From the NCBI GenBank assembly GCA_017654935.2, contig CM065699.1, forward strand, positions 9,746,003-9,810,002: a DNA stretch of 64,000 nucleotides, written 5' to 3'. The notes below the pieces were generated by a model. It saw only the letters and a list, made by a program, of their open reading frames with translations, made no database searches and was not told the origin of the DNA. The position numbers and the translations under genes are program-made. The DNA comes from Phymorhynchus buccinoides (Eukaryota > Mollusca > Gastropoda > Neogastropoda > Raphitomidae). This document shows positions 9,710 to 21,199 of this stretch, one piece after another; positions within the stretch are counted from its first letter, which is position 1; every line of letters begins with the position of its first letter.

Positions 9710-11345
9710 GGCCAGCCACACGTCAGCTAAAACCGTGCGACTGTACGTCAACAGGGCTTCTGAAAACGTACAGGTTGTGCGTATTTGCGCACTAGAGCTC
9801 TCAAATCACCCCCTAGAATCTGAAACTGTGCGTGAGATTTACCCTCTTAAATCTCATTTAGGGGGTGAGATGACGCATTAAACTTTGATTTCCCTTGCAA
9901 TTTTGTTTCTTTTCTTATAATATTATATTGTTTCAAATTTTGTGGTTATGAACAGGGCTTTGTTTAAATAATATTATTTTATGCATATTTTATTTGATTG
10001 TAGTGAGTCTTATGTGTATAATGACTTATTTGTGTGTTATTGTCTGCAAAGGGAGTAAAGCGCTATATAAATGCTCAGTATTATTATTAATATTATTATT
10101 AAAATGGATGACGCGTGCGTGCACACAACCGTTACTTATCAGTAAGTTAATGACGTTCTACCTATTTCAATCGTCTGCTAGGCCTTCCTGCCACACGCTG
10201 TCTAGGCTAGATCTAAAATTCTACTTTGATCGCGCAGAAAGCCCGAATCGTTGAAAGCTCATTGCGCATGGGGTGGGCTGAGGAATTGCACGCGATGAAG
10301 CTTCGCTCATGTTTTCGCTCACGTGATCTCGATGTGCGAATCACATTTGTTCTTGGAGACCACGTGATGGAACCGTATCGTACAGTCGCACGATTTTAAC
10401 TGACGTGTGGCTGGCCTTTCGCCCCTTTGGCTGCAGCAGTAAGAGGGAGTGGAAATGCTTCCCACTTTGAGAATCACAGTCTTCCCTGAAAGCTGTACAA
10501 CTGTAAAAACAAAACAATCACTTATTATACAGCTCTCACATCATCATTGAACCCTGGGTTCAACCATAGCCACCATTTCAATAAAATGTATTAATACAGT
10601 GGTTATGGTTGACCCAAGCTTGTGGTAGGGTTCAATAGTGGCCTAACAATGGAATCATCTATAATAAGAATTGTTCAGAAATAATTAAGGGGAGTAATTT
10701 AATGGTGTGTGTGAGTGATCTTGCCTAATTCAATCAGTCAAACAGGGAGAGTTACTCTACCAGTTTGTTCTCCCAGTTTGTGGATAGGCCTACTGGCCGC
10801 CTCTCATTTATCTAAAAAAATGTTTGCAAGTCGCTGACTCGCATCCTGCGGTTTCAAGCTTCGACGCCATTGCTGCATTGTTGCTATGGAATTTGACCGA
10901 GTAATGTAGGTAAGCAATTCTACCTTTCACGAAGTGCTCTCGCCTAGGTTTTTTCTCTCTCCGAAAATCGTCTATTAGTTGCTGACTTTCTTAACCCGCT
11001 GACTTGATCGATCATTGGACAGCTAGAACCAATTATCTGGCAGGTCGAGAAAGTCTGATTTTCAGCAGCCATGTCTTGCGCCTGTTTATCCAACATCGAA
11101 ATTTGTTTTTTAAAACACCAATTATTATACATATTATTTGAACAGTGAAAGGACATTTAAAAAGAATATTTTTTCATTCATGAACGTTAGTTATTTTCAT
11201 TCATTTACATCAGTTTAAAGCATTGCTTGTTAAGAAAAATATCCATGTGCCTTGTTACCTTATTTGACTGATTTTTAGTTACTATATAGGAGGGTTATCC
11301 ATACAATGTAATGTTAATAGCCTTGTAATTTTCTCTTCCTTGGAT
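9710..11345. other. No gene; repeat-rich downstream flank of receptor copy 2
   Basis: Contains another CACGTGATCG-family copy (about 10315-10420) and sequence parallel to 7480-8060. About 310 bp at roughly 10660-10975 is absent from the parallel segment near 7740 and is probably an insertion, possibly with TCTA on both sides. Small frames here are not conserved in paralogues. Confidence 0.5.
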
Positions 11346-11349
11346 TCCA

Positions 11350-11949
11350 TGGGCCGTTTCACAAGGGCTAACGTTACGTAGCGTGAGCGCAAATCGGCAA
11401 AAATGGTACTAAGAAACACCTCTTTTGCCGACGTTTCTCGAAAACGTTTTGTGGCTGTGATCGAGGTAGCAAGCGAGAAGCTATTTGAAGGATCATGGGA
11501 AATATTAATACTTCCGGCTTTTTTTTTTTATATCTCGCGTGACGAGACTTGAACTTTAAAAATGGAAGACCAAAACAACAAGCTTGCCACAGCAAATATT
11601 CTTTAGTCTATCGTGAAAAAAATATGGGATGATTTTAGCAAATTAAACAAACGCAAGTGTTTTTGAGTGCTCTTTCTTAATTTTTCATCATGTTAGATGG
11701 CATAATATAGTGCAAATTTAATTTTCTGCACACAGATAGTCGAGGATGAAATCGAAACATTTGTACAAACTGACAGAGAGGTATGAATTATCTCCCTTAT
11801 GATAGCAACCCTTCTCTCTCTCTCTCCAAAAAATGAAGAGTAAGCTTAAAGAGTTATCTGACCTTAGCAAACATTTAGGGTGTTTCTTAGGCCCCTTTTG
11901 GCGTAAGCGTTATTCGCGCAGCGACCGTTATCTAGAGAAACTCGACCCA
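11350..11949. mobile_element. 600-bp non-autonomous DNA-transposon-like insertion
   Basis: Inserted in the 3' flank of receptor copy 2: the parallel segments at 8090-8110, 17690-17705 and 57670-57685 read uninterrupted GGATTCCAGATTCC. Ends TGGGCCGTTTC and GAGTTTC...CGACCCA (reverse strand TGGGTCGAG) form imperfect terminal inverted repeats of about 75 bp, both reaching a shared CTAAGAAACACC motif. There is no coding capacity and the target duplication is not clear. The contig C counterpart is 44950-45551. Confidence 0.7.
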
Positions 11950-11987
11950 GATTCCTTGTTATCAACTTCGTTTTACAAACATGCGCG

Positions 11988-12919
11988 TCAGGCCTCTTGC
12001 ATTGCTGGTAATTCTGTCTTCTTTTATCCACCAATTCCACAAACGCCCTTCAGTCGAAGCAAACAAATGCACGTCTTCCTGTAAGCAGAACTCTAACACA
12101 CGAAGCACACGAAATCGGAGGCACAACTGAGCAATATACACATGGCGCAAAAATGATTCATCACCATAAACACGCTGGACTCCTTCCCTCTCAACCCAAA
12201 CTCTGGCAAAAGAGCCGTTAAAGTGGAAAAGGTCGCCAACGGGAGCGACAACACGACGTAACACACCGTGACGCAAACCACAGTTAGCATCATCTGATGC
12301 TCACGACGTTCCGCGTCAGTTGACGTGGTTTTCATCTGACGTCTCTCCAAGCTGTGGAGACACAACACCACCACGATGGACACGTTGAGAAAAGTGAGAA
12401 CGATAAGGGGCAGGTAAGAGAACAAGATTTTCACCCCCGTTTGCATACCTTCTATGACGGTTTTGTTCTGAAAAAAACATGGAATGGAATGTATAACCCC
12501 CTGACTGTGTACTTGATAATCAGATGAACATGGCCCGCAGCAGTTGTCAGGAAAGCTGCGCATGAAAACAGCACGGGATATTTGGCCAACACAAACTCCT
12601 TGACGTGCAGAGGTCTGAGCACAGCGTACAGCCTCTCTGCAGCCAACAAACACATCACCAGGTAATTCCCTGTGAGGAGCACCACTTTACAATAGATCCC
12701 CATGTAAAAGAGAGTGGACATGGCTTCAAAGCTACCGGAGATAGTATTGTTGGGTAAAAGGAAGTAGAAGGAGATTAGGACGTAGAGAATCTGCGATTTG
12801 CTGATGGCCAGGATGTAGATGCTGTTGCCTCTCAAGGATTTCTGGTAGAAGACCACGATGTTGACTAGAGTGCAGAGTAGAGCAATAGGACCAAGGACGT
12901 GCTTGATGAGGGTGATCAC
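11988..12919 (-). pseudogene. 7TM receptor exon-2 pseudogene (copy 2, B)
   Basis: Full-length homologue of the intact exon 2, including the splice acceptor (CTTCCAG on the minus strand) and the start at V-ITLIKHVLGPIALL. It is broken in the second extracellular loop, where about 35 bp between the YIP codons and the QNKT sequon are missing and an A/T run is expanded, which shifts the frame. It also has a TAG in TM7 after SDFVCFVC, and a stop replaces the serine after GIGG in the tail. No exon 1 is found upstream, where 69-bp and 39-bp minisatellites lie instead. The contig C counterpart 43948-44911 shares the frame-shifting T run and the tail stop, but not the deletion or the TAG. Confidence 0.85.
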
Positions 12920-13356
12920 CTGGAAGCAACAAAGTGGGCATGATCAGTGAATGTGCGATAGTTTGTCTACATTAATTCAGACATGAGATTGTTTTTCTTC
13001 AGGAAATTGCCTGATTTCAGAAAATTCTTTAAGTCAGCAGAGCTGTTCTTGAGATAAGTGTAAATCCATTGAGAAATTCGGGGGAGATGGTGTAGACTGG
13101 GAGTGGCTAATGGAAGCATGAACGAAGCAATCATGTTCCAGTTGCCACTCAAATCCACAATGCAAACCAGTATGTGCACGTTTTTTTAGGATATTTTTTT
13201 ACTTATTTTAGTGTTTTTAGGCCTCAGTTTGCTTAACAAAGCTTCAGCACCTCTACCAGGGCGTTGCCCCTGGACCCCACTGGAGGCCTACACCGGTCCC
13301 CAGACCCCCAGTAACTTTTCAGGAAATTTTACTTTCCTCAGATCTCCTGTCTGACA

Positions 13357-14190
13357 TTGTGTCTATCTTATCCTATGCAGCCTCCAGGGTTGTTATTTTT
13401 ACACATGCTTATTGTGTGCTCCTACATGTTGTCTAACTTATTATGTGCAGCATTCAGTGATGTTATTTATAGCATGCTTATTCTGTGCTTCGACATGTTA
13501 TCTATCTTATCCTCTGCAGCATTGAGTGATGTTATTCATACCATGTTTATTCTGTGATCCAACATTGTGTCTATCCTATCCTCTACAGCATGCAGTGATG
13601 TTATTATACCATGCTTGTTCTGTAGCATTCAGTTATGTTATTTATACCATGCTTTTTCTGTGCTTCTACATGTTGTCTATCTTATCCTATGCAGCCTTCA
13701 GGGTTGGTAATTATACCACGCTTATTCTGTGCTCCTACATGTTGTCTATCTTATCTTCTGTAGCATTCAGTGATGCTATTCATACCATGATTATGCTGTG
13801 CTCCAACATTGTGTCTATCTTATCTTCTGCATCACTGAGTGATGCTATTTATACCATGCATATTATGTGCTTCAACATTGTGTCTATCTTATCATATGCA
13901 GCATTCAGTGATGTTATTCATACCGTGCTTATTCTGTACTCCTACATTTTGTCTATCTTATCCTCTACAGCCTTCAGTGATGTTACTCATACTATGATAG
14001 TTCTGTGCTCCAACATTGTGTCTATCTTATCGTCTGCAGCATTCAGTGATGTTACTCATACTATGATTGTTGTGTGCTCCAACATTGTGTCTATCTTATC
14101 GTCTGCAGCCTTCAGTGATGTTATTCATACCATGATTATTCTGTGCTCCAACATTGTGTCTATCTGATCCTCTGTATCACTCAGTGATGC
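13357..14190. repeat. 69-bp minisatellite array, about 12 copies
   Basis: The unit contains TGTCTATCTTATCCTCTGCA, then GCATTCAGTGATGTTATT and TTCTGTGCTCC. At 69 bp the period is a multiple of three, so a hydrophobic MLSILSSAAFSDVI frame stays open across copies. This is probably a by-product. Related arrays occupy the same place, 5' of exon 2, in every receptor copy that retains it: 19105-19465, 37438-37815, 42676-43510 and 59104-59320. Confidence 0.9.
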
Positions 14191-14199
14191 TATGACAGT

Positions 14200-15975
14200 A
14201 AATTACCACAGGTAGACAGATAATGACCACAGGCACACACAATATCTGCTATAGGTAGACAGAAAGTCCGCCACAGGCAGACAGAAAGCCAGCCGCTCGC
14301 AGACAGAAAACCGACCGAAAACCGGCCATGGGGAGACAGAAATTAACCACAGACAGAAAATTCGCCATGGGTAGACAGAAAACCACCACAGACAGAAATT
14401 CTGCCACAGGCAAACGGAAAGTCTCCACAAACAGACAGAAATTATGCCACGGGCAGACAGAAAATCATCTACATACAGAAATCTGCCACAGGCAGACAGA
14501 AAATCATCCACATACAGAAATCTGCCACAGGCAGACATAAAATCATCCACATACCAAATCTGCCACAGGCAGACAGAAAATCATCCACATACACAAATCT
14601 GCCATGGGCAGACAGAAAATCATCCACATACACAAATCTGCCACAGGCAGACAGAAAATCATCCACATACAGAAATCTGCCACGGGCGGACAGAAAATCA
14701 TCCACATACAGAAATCTGCCACAGGCAGACAGAAAATCATCCACATACAGAAATCTGCCACGGGCAGACAGAAAATCATCCACATACCAAATCTGCCACG
14801 GGCAGACAGAAAATCATCCACATACAGAAATCTGCCACGGGCAGACAGAAAATCATCCACATACAGAAATCTGCCACGGGCAGACAGAAAATCATCCACA
14901 TACAGAAATCTGCCACAGGCAGACAGAAAATCATCCACATACAGAAATCTGCCATGGGCGGACAGAAAATCATCCACATACACAAATCTGCCACAGGCAG
15001 ACAGAAAATCATCCACATACAGAAATCTGTCACAGGCAGACAGAAAATCATCCACATACAGAAATCTGCCATGGGCGGACAGAAAATCATCCACATACAG
15101 AAATCTGCCACAGGCAGACAGAAAATCATCCACATACAGAAATCTGACATGGGCAGACAGGAAATCATCCACATACAGAAATCTGCCACGGGCAGACAGA
15201 AAATCATCCACATACAGAAATCTGCCACAGGCAGACAGAAAATCATCCACATACAGAAATCTGACATGGGCAGACAGGAAATCATCCACATACAGAAATC
15301 TGCCATGGGCAGACAGAAAATCATCCACATACAGAAATCTGCCACGGGCAGACAGGAAATCATCCACATACAGAAATCTGCCACGGGCAGACAGGAAATC
15401 ATCCACATACAGAAATCTGCCATGGGCAGACAGGAAATCATCCACATACAGAAATCTGCCACGGGCAGACAGGAAATCATCCACATACAGAAATCTGCCA
15501 CGGGCAGACAGGAAATCATCCACATACAGAAATCTGCCATGGGCAGACAGGAAATCATCCACATACAGAAATCTGCCATGGGCAGACAGGAAATCATCCA
15601 CATACAGAAATCTGCCACGGGCAGACAGGAAATCATCCACATACAGAAATCTGCCATGGGCAGACAGGAAATCATCCACATACAGAAATCTGCCACGGGC
15701 AGACAGGAAATCATCCACATACAGAAATCTGCCACGGGCAGACAGGAAATCATCCACATACAGAAATCTGCCATGGGCAGACAGGAAATCATCCACATAC
15801 AGAAATCTGCCATGGGCAGACAGGAAATCATCCACATACAGAAATCTGCCACGGGCAGACAGGAAATCATCCACATACAGAAATCTGCCATGGGCAGACA
15901 GGAAATCATCCACATACAGAAATCTGCCACGGGCAGGCAGGAAAAGATCCACAGAGGGACAGAAAATCTGCTATG
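14200..15975. repeat. 39-bp minisatellite array, about 38 units, with degenerate edge
   Basis: Unit of 39 bp containing GCCACGGGCAGACAG and AAATCATCCACATACAG. The degenerate edge is at 14200-14440 and the regular core at 14440-15960. As 39 is 13 codons and the unit lacks stops in several frames, long frames of 380-510 codons exist on both strands at once, which argues against any being a protein. Variants GCCACGGG and GCCATGGG alternate in a 6-unit, 234-bp higher-order pattern at 15458-15691 and 15692-15925. The contig C counterpart is 40969-42680. Confidence 0.95.
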
Positions 15976-17296
15976 AGCAAGCCATACAAACTATCCTCCT
16001 ACCAGTTTTAGACAAGGACATCAGACAATAATCATGCAACCATTTAAGACCCCAAAACGAAGGGCGTAAGTACATAGTACTTAATTGAAATGAGCAGACT
16101 ATTATTGCAGGGAATATACACAATCTCTTTTAAATGTCCATCTGCTTCAGAGACAGACGCATAAGTATAACCTATGTGAATGCAGCCGAAATATTGCAGT
16201 AGCTAGCCATGCCCTAAACATAAAAGGGGGGGGGGGGGCACACATGTGTTTCATTCACACCAAGGGCAAGGGTTAATGCTACAAGCTAATGATAGCACCA
16301 TAGCAACATGCCAGACCTTCTCCCTTTTCTTCCCTCCTTTACAGTACGGGGAAAGGGCCAGTAGCATAGTTTTATACTAGGACACAGGCTGGCATCATTA
16401 TCTCAAAGCAAACTCTGACGGCTGCATTCCTATACTAGCTTCAAAGGGAAGGATGCAAGAAGCAAGAATGACAGGGGCCGTGTTTTTGAGTTAGTAACAG
16501 CAGCAAGAGAAGTCACGGACCAAGGGGTGAAAACTGAGATCCTCACCTCATTCACATTAATATAGTGGTAAAGCTTATCCCTTCCATCGTGTCTGATCTA
16601 AATACATAATGTTTCAAACTGCATAATTGTGCTTTAGTACCTCATGGTTTTATCTGGGCCTACTAAGCTAAATGTGTACGTGAACTGAGAGGAGGGGCTC
16701 ACTCAATTTTATGATATGGAATGAATGTAAAGTCTATAGTGACTGTTGGATATATTCAACCAATGTCACAAGTTGGAAAACTGCAAAGCAGAAAACATTG
16801 CCTAGAAAAAATAATTGCTCATAGGCTTACAAGTTCCATACAATGTAATGCTATGATATGGGGCATGACAATAATTATCTTCTTTGAGACACAAGGTTGC
16901 TAAATATGAAAGACCTTTACTAAGACAGGCATGGACACACAATACATAAATATGTTTCAAACCACATAGCATCAGAGATGTCAGTGCATCAGCAGCAAAG
17001 CTGCACATGCCCACAAATGTTCTCCTGATGGCAGCAGGTAGGACGGACATGTCTATGTTTACCAAGTTCCAAAAGAACGACATAAGCATGCCTGACAAGC
17101 AACAGAAACTTCAGACAGGCCACATGAGCGACAGAAATCAGAAACGTATTGTGTTCATCCATTTAAAGGGGAAAAGGGAAAGAAAAAAAGAATTTAAAAA
17201 AAAGACAGAAGCTACAGGCAAATAGTAAACACTGTTTCTCTAAAATAGCATAGGCACCCAGTGCCAGATGAAACCAGATGAGGTGGAATTGAATAT
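15976..17296. other. No gene seen; low-copy sequence
   Basis: Present once in B and once in C (39626-40950), absent from D. On the minus strand a frame of 98 codons (17098-16802; 107 codons in C, 39797-40120) is kept in both copies, but the copies are nearly identical, so this says nothing about selection. A G run lies near 16229. No family was recognised. Confidence 0.4.
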
Positions 17297-17617
17297 AACA
17301 AACAAATCTTACCTGGTAAGATGACGTTTGTTGTAGATTCTACCGATTCTGTAGTGTAGTCTGGCATGGTGCAATATGCCTTTCCCAAAAATGTTTACCC
17401 ACCCCTTGAAAAGGAAAGTAAACAAAAAATTAAGTAAATAAATAAGAAAAATAAATAACTAAATAAATAAATAAATTGTGATCAGTGTTTACTCTTTGCA
17501 CTCTCAAGACTGGGAGTGGGCGGTAAGGTGAGATGGCATATTGCACCGTGCCAGACTATACTGAAATTCGGTAGAATCTACAACAAACGTCATCTTACCA
17601 GGTAAGATTTGTTTGTT
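17297..17617. mobile_element. 321-bp MITE with terminal inverted repeats of about 85 bp
   Basis: The ends AACAAACAAATCTTACC at 17297 and the reverse complement at 17617 extend into inverted repeats containing CTTACCTGGTAAGATGACG, TAGATTCTACCGA and GTGCAATATGCC. The middle is AT-rich and non-coding. Each end holds its own small palindrome, CTTACC-T-GGTAAG. A TA or TATA target site is possible but not resolved. It lies about 120 bp beyond the 3' end of the intact receptor gene. The contig C counterpart is 39305-39625. Confidence 0.8.
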
Positions 17618-17672
17618 TTATACAATTAGTCTATACATGAGGGTTATCCACACAATGTAATGTTCATAGCCT

Positions 17673-17678
17673 TTTAAT
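17673..17678 (-). promoter_or_regulatory. Candidate poly(A) signal ATTAAA of the receptor gene (B)
   Basis: ATTAAA on the minus strand about 60 bases after the receptor stop codon. The same hexamer at the same distance is in C (39244-39249) and D (57653-57658). This is the common variant of AATAAA. Cleavage site not seen. Confidence 0.45.
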
Positions 17679-17736
17679 TTTCTCTTCCTTGGATTCCAGA
17701 TTCCTTGTTATCAACTTCATTTTACAAACAGCCGCG

Positions 17737-18699
17737 TTAGGCCTCTTGCAGCGCTGGTAACTCTGTCTTCTTTGATCCACCGATTCCACAAACGCCCTTC
17801 AGTCGAAACAAACGAATGCACGTCTTCCTGTAAGCAGAACTCAAACTCACGAAGCACACGAAATCGGAGGCACAACTGAGCAAAATACAAATGGCGCAAA
17901 CATTATTAATCACCATAAACACGCTGGACTCCTTCCCTCTCAACCGAAACTCTGGCAAAAGAGCCGTTAAAGTGGAAAAGGTCGCCAACGGGAGCGACAA
18001 CACGACGTAACACACCGTGACGCAAAGTACAGTCAGTATCATCTGATGCTCACGACGTTCCGCGTCAGTTGACGTGGTTTTCATCCGACGTCTCTCCAAG
18101 CTGTGGAGACGCAACACCACCACGATGGACACGTTGAGAAAAGTGAGAATGATAAGGGGCAGGTAAGAGAACAAGACTTTCACCCCAGTTTGCATGCCTT
18201 CCATGACGGTTTTGTTCTGATGAAACACGGACGATAAAAACAAGGTGTATCGAATTCCCACACCGGGAATGTAGAACTCCCCGATTGTGTACTTGAGAAT
18301 CAGATGAACATGGCCCGTAGCGGTTGTCAGGAAAGCCGCGCATGAAAACAGCACGGGATATTTGGCCAACACAAACTCCTTGGCGTGCAGAGGTCTGAGC
18401 ACAGCGTACAACCTCTCTGCAGCCAACAAACACATCACCAGGTAATTCCCCGTGAGGAGCACCAAATTACCGTAGATCCCCATGTAAAAGAGAGTGGACA
18501 CGGTTTCAAAACTATCGGTGATACTATTGTTGAGAAAAAGGAAGTAGAAAGAGATTAGAACGAAGAGAATCTGCGACTTGCTGATGGCCAGAATGTAGAC
18601 GCAGTTGCCTCTCATGGATTTCTGGTAGAAGACCACGATGTTGACTAGAGTGCAGAGTAGAGCAATAGGGCCAAGGACGTGCCTGATGAGGGTGATCAC
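17737..18699 (-). CDS. Rhodopsin-like 7TM receptor, exon 2 (B gene)
   Basis: 320 codons plus stop, carrying the whole seven-helix domain of a class A-like G-protein-coupled receptor that would act at the plasma membrane. Approximate helices by exon residue: TM1 5-25 (N20), TM2 33-56, TM3 68-99, TM4 113-136, TM5 171-197 (P181), TM6 217-245 (P237), TM7 262-285, then a basic helix 8. ERL stands in for DRY at 95-97. TM7 has SDFVCF instead of NPxxY, and TM2 lacks the usual Asp. Sequons are at N57 and N162. The frame opens with GTG directly after CTTCCAG, a splice acceptor, with an in-frame stop 27 nt further up, so the start codon must be in another exon. That exon is assigned at 21068-20910. It resembles molluscan chemosensory-type receptors; ligand unknown. 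Confidence 0.85.
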   Translation of the reverse strand: MITLIRHVLGPIALLCTLVNIVVFYQKSMRGNCVYILAISKSQILFVLISFYFLFLNNSITDSFETVSTLFYMGIYGNLVLLTGNYLVMCLLAAERLYAVLRPLHAKEFVLAKYPVLFSCAAFLTTATGHVHLILKYTIGEFYIPGVGIRYTLFLSSVFHQNKTVMEGMQTGVKVLFSYLPLIILTFLNVSIVVVLRLHSLERRRMKTTSTDAERREHQMILTVLCVTVCYVVLSLPLATFSTLTALLPEFRLRGKESSVFMVINNVCAICILLSCASDFVCFVSLSSAYRKTCIRLFRLKGVCGIGGSKKTELPALQEA

Positions 18700-19104
18700 C
18701 TGGAAGCAACAAAGTGGGCATGATCAGTGAATATGTGACATTTTGGCTATATTAATTCAGACATGAGATTGTTTTAAGGAAATTCTTTAAGTCAGCAGAG
18801 CTGTTCTTGAGATAAGTGTAAATCGATTGAGAAATTCGGGGGAGATGGTGTAGACTGGAATTGGTTAATAAAAGCATGAACGAAGCAATCATGTCCCAGT
18901 TGCCACTCAAATCCACAATGCAATCCAGCATGTGCACGTTCTTTGGGATAGATCTTTACTTATTTTGTGTGTTTTTTAAGCCTCAGTTTGCTTTAAAAAG
19001 CTTCAGCACCTCTACCAGGGCGTTGCACCTGGACTCCACTGGAGGCCTACACCGGTCCCCAGACCCCCGGAACTTTTAAGGAAATTTTACTTTCCTCAGA
19101 TCTC

Positions 19105-19465
19105 ATGTCTTACATGTTGTCTATCTTATCTTCTGCAGCATTCAGTGATGTTATTTATACCACGCTTGTTCTGTGCTCCTACATGTTGTCTATCTTATCT
19201 TATGCAGCATTCAGTGATGTCATTTATACCATGCTTGTTCTGTGCTCATACATGTTGTCTATCTTATCTTCTGCAGCATTCAGTGATGTTATTTATACCA
19301 CGCTTGTTCTGTGCTCCTACATGTTGTCTATCTTATCCTCTGCAGCATTCAGTGATGTTATTTATGCCATGCTTGTTCTGTGCTTCTACATGTTGTCTAT
19401 CTTATCTTCTGCAGCATTCAGTGATGTTATCTATATCATGCTTATTCTGTGCTCCAATTCAATAG
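19105..19465. repeat. 69-bp minisatellite array inside the receptor intron (B)
   Basis: About five copies of the same 69-bp unit as at 13357-14190, lying about 400 bp upstream of exon 2 within the proposed 2.2-kb intron. Confidence 0.9.
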
Positions 19466-20039
19466 CTACACTTCAGTGTTCCAGTCACAGCCATGACGCT
19501 AGAAGTACACAGGAAGATTTCAAAGTCATATCGTCAACATCTCCCCCGCGGCTTCCGCTTCCACCTTGTCGTGGTGGGGGAGCTTGAAACTAAGAGGAGC
19601 CCCTCATCCCCATTTTTCCATCCTCGTTTACAATTTATGACATGCCAGTTTTGTTTTGTTTTTTGTTTTATTGTTCACTGGCTTTCACGAGTAATACCTT
19701 ACGCACTTGAGTGGGCACATGTTGTCCATTCTGCAGTGCATATTTGCCTATATGATCTTCTTTATATTTTTATATTGCTAGGATGTGTTTGTTATCCTTT
19801 TGTTACTGTTTTTGTTTTAAATCTGGATTCGAAAAGTAGACTAGAGTGGCTCAACGTTTCCAGCACTGTGTGAAATTTTGAGCTATAGGGCACAATGATG
19901 AAGATGCCATGTCGTGAATTGTACTGTTTTTGTTGTTGTTTTCAGGTTTGTGGACGTTGTTAAGAATCATGGATGTGTGTTTTGCTATGCGTGGTCGAAT
20001 TTTATGCGGTAACAGTCCTGAGATAACCATAGCTGTTGA

Positions 20040-20420
20040 CATGACTATAACAGACTAACTAACTTTCTATATCGTCAACATACAACACCCATTGTTGTAT
20101 ATCAGGGTACTGTTCTGCAGCTGAAGTACTTGAAGTTTGTGGAGCCTTTTCTACTCTAACGCGCAGAACAAAACCTTTTGAACCCCAAAGAGATTCGGCC
20201 AAATGTATTCGTGGACAGATGGCATAGAGGAAGGTCCCCAAAGGTCAATCAATCTGTGTGGCAGTTGCACTAGAGCTGGTGCAAATGCCATCTAGTTTGA
20301 GAGTCATAGTCTTCCACAAAAGACCATGATGCTTCCATTACAGCTGAAATTCATTGATTGTACAGCTCTCATGTTACTATTGGCCCCTACTACAGGCTAA
20401 AGCCAACCAGTGATAACAAC
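20040..20420. repeat. Intronic dispersed repeat related to 7480-7740
   Basis: Shares ordered motifs with the repeat near 7490-7740, for example CTCTAGTGCTGCTGCC against CTCTTACTGCTGCAGCC, a GACTCTCAAA or GATTCTCAAA stretch, and TACAGCTCTCA. Counterparts are at C 36440-36820 and D 59380-59740. The 110-codon frame across it in C is broken in B. Confidence 0.5.
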
Positions 20421-20765
20421 CATTTGAGTAAACGGCCATACAAGTTCCATACAACATTATAATGCACTTACCTGTATTATTTTATGTTATTTTTCAAATG
20501 TGTCTTTTCTCGTTTTCTGTATCTTACATCTTAGCTTATAATAAATGTTTTATCTGTTTCTATTCTTATGTGCATGCCGAGGAACGAATTTCTTCACTTG
20601 CTTAGAGGCAATACAAATTGTGAATTGTGAATTTTTGGACTTACCCACACAAAAATGCGGGAGCGAAGTACTTTATTAAGAATAAAATGGTAATTAATAC
20701 AAAGATCCGTTGGAATGAAATCAACAGACGCAACTGAACTTTGTTCTGTCTTTTCAGACCACACA

Positions 20766-20806
20766 GGTATAATGATTACCTCCGCCAAGGAGGTGATTAT
20801 TATGCC
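20766..20806. repeat. 41-bp intronic hairpin
   Basis: Inverted repeat with 18-base arms ending in ACCTCC/GGAGGT and ATTATGCC around a 5-base loop. The counterpart in C is 36051-36091. In D only the left arm remains (about 60166-60184). It lies about 100 bases downstream of the exon-1 splice donor. Confidence 0.65.
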
Positions 20807-20909
20807 TTTCCCTTTTTGACTATCTGTTTGTGTGTTTGCTAACATTGTATTCAACACGTGTGTAGGCCTATATACGAGCAAAGAAAAATCTTCTTGCACG
20901 CGTTCTTAC

Positions 20910-21068
20910 CTCAACAGCGAAGAGAGATTGTTCCTTTGTCATCAGAGGTTGGTAGTCCTCCAGCGAACCAGTAAGGTCAGCTGTTGTGAGGTCCACATCT
21001 CTCTCTGACGTAGCAGAAATTGCTGTTGACGTCATTTCCGATGATGGTGATGATGATGATGCCGCCAT
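20910..21068 (-). CDS. 7TM receptor, exon 1 (B gene)
   Basis: 53 codons from ATG (context AATATGGCGG, with A at -3 and G at +4) to a GAG|GTAAGA donor, ending in phase 0. Same strand and 2.2 kb upstream of the receptor exon 2, which starts in phase 0 after CTTCCAG. The peptide is Ser/Thr-rich and then acidic, ending LEDYQPLMTKEQSLFAVE. This resembles the short extracellular N-terminus, without signal peptide, that precedes TM1 in molluscan chemosensory-type receptors. The same exon, also exactly 159 bp with an intact donor, lies at 35789-35947 and 60441-60283. The splice itself is inferred; no transcript data are available. Confidence 0.75.
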
Positions 21069-21199
21069 ATTCAAATTGTTGCCAATAATTATAGGCAACG
21101 TAGATATTGTTGTAGTTGTGTAATGTTCCTTTTATTTGGGTTGCTGTTTTTCTTGTTGGTGTGTCTTCGTTAGTTCTAATAAGTATGTTTCTGTTCTGA

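Noticed and set aside
13357..14190. CRISPR-like regular repetition in the 69-bp and 39-bp arrays
   Set aside because: There is no repeat-spacer alternation: whole units are repeated head to tail, and the DNA is eukaryotic.
14444..15976. Long open frames of 384-510 codons on both strands with a 13-residue period
   Set aside because: The 39-bp unit is a multiple of three with no stops in several frames, so overlapping frames stay open on both strands. This is a minisatellite, not a protein.
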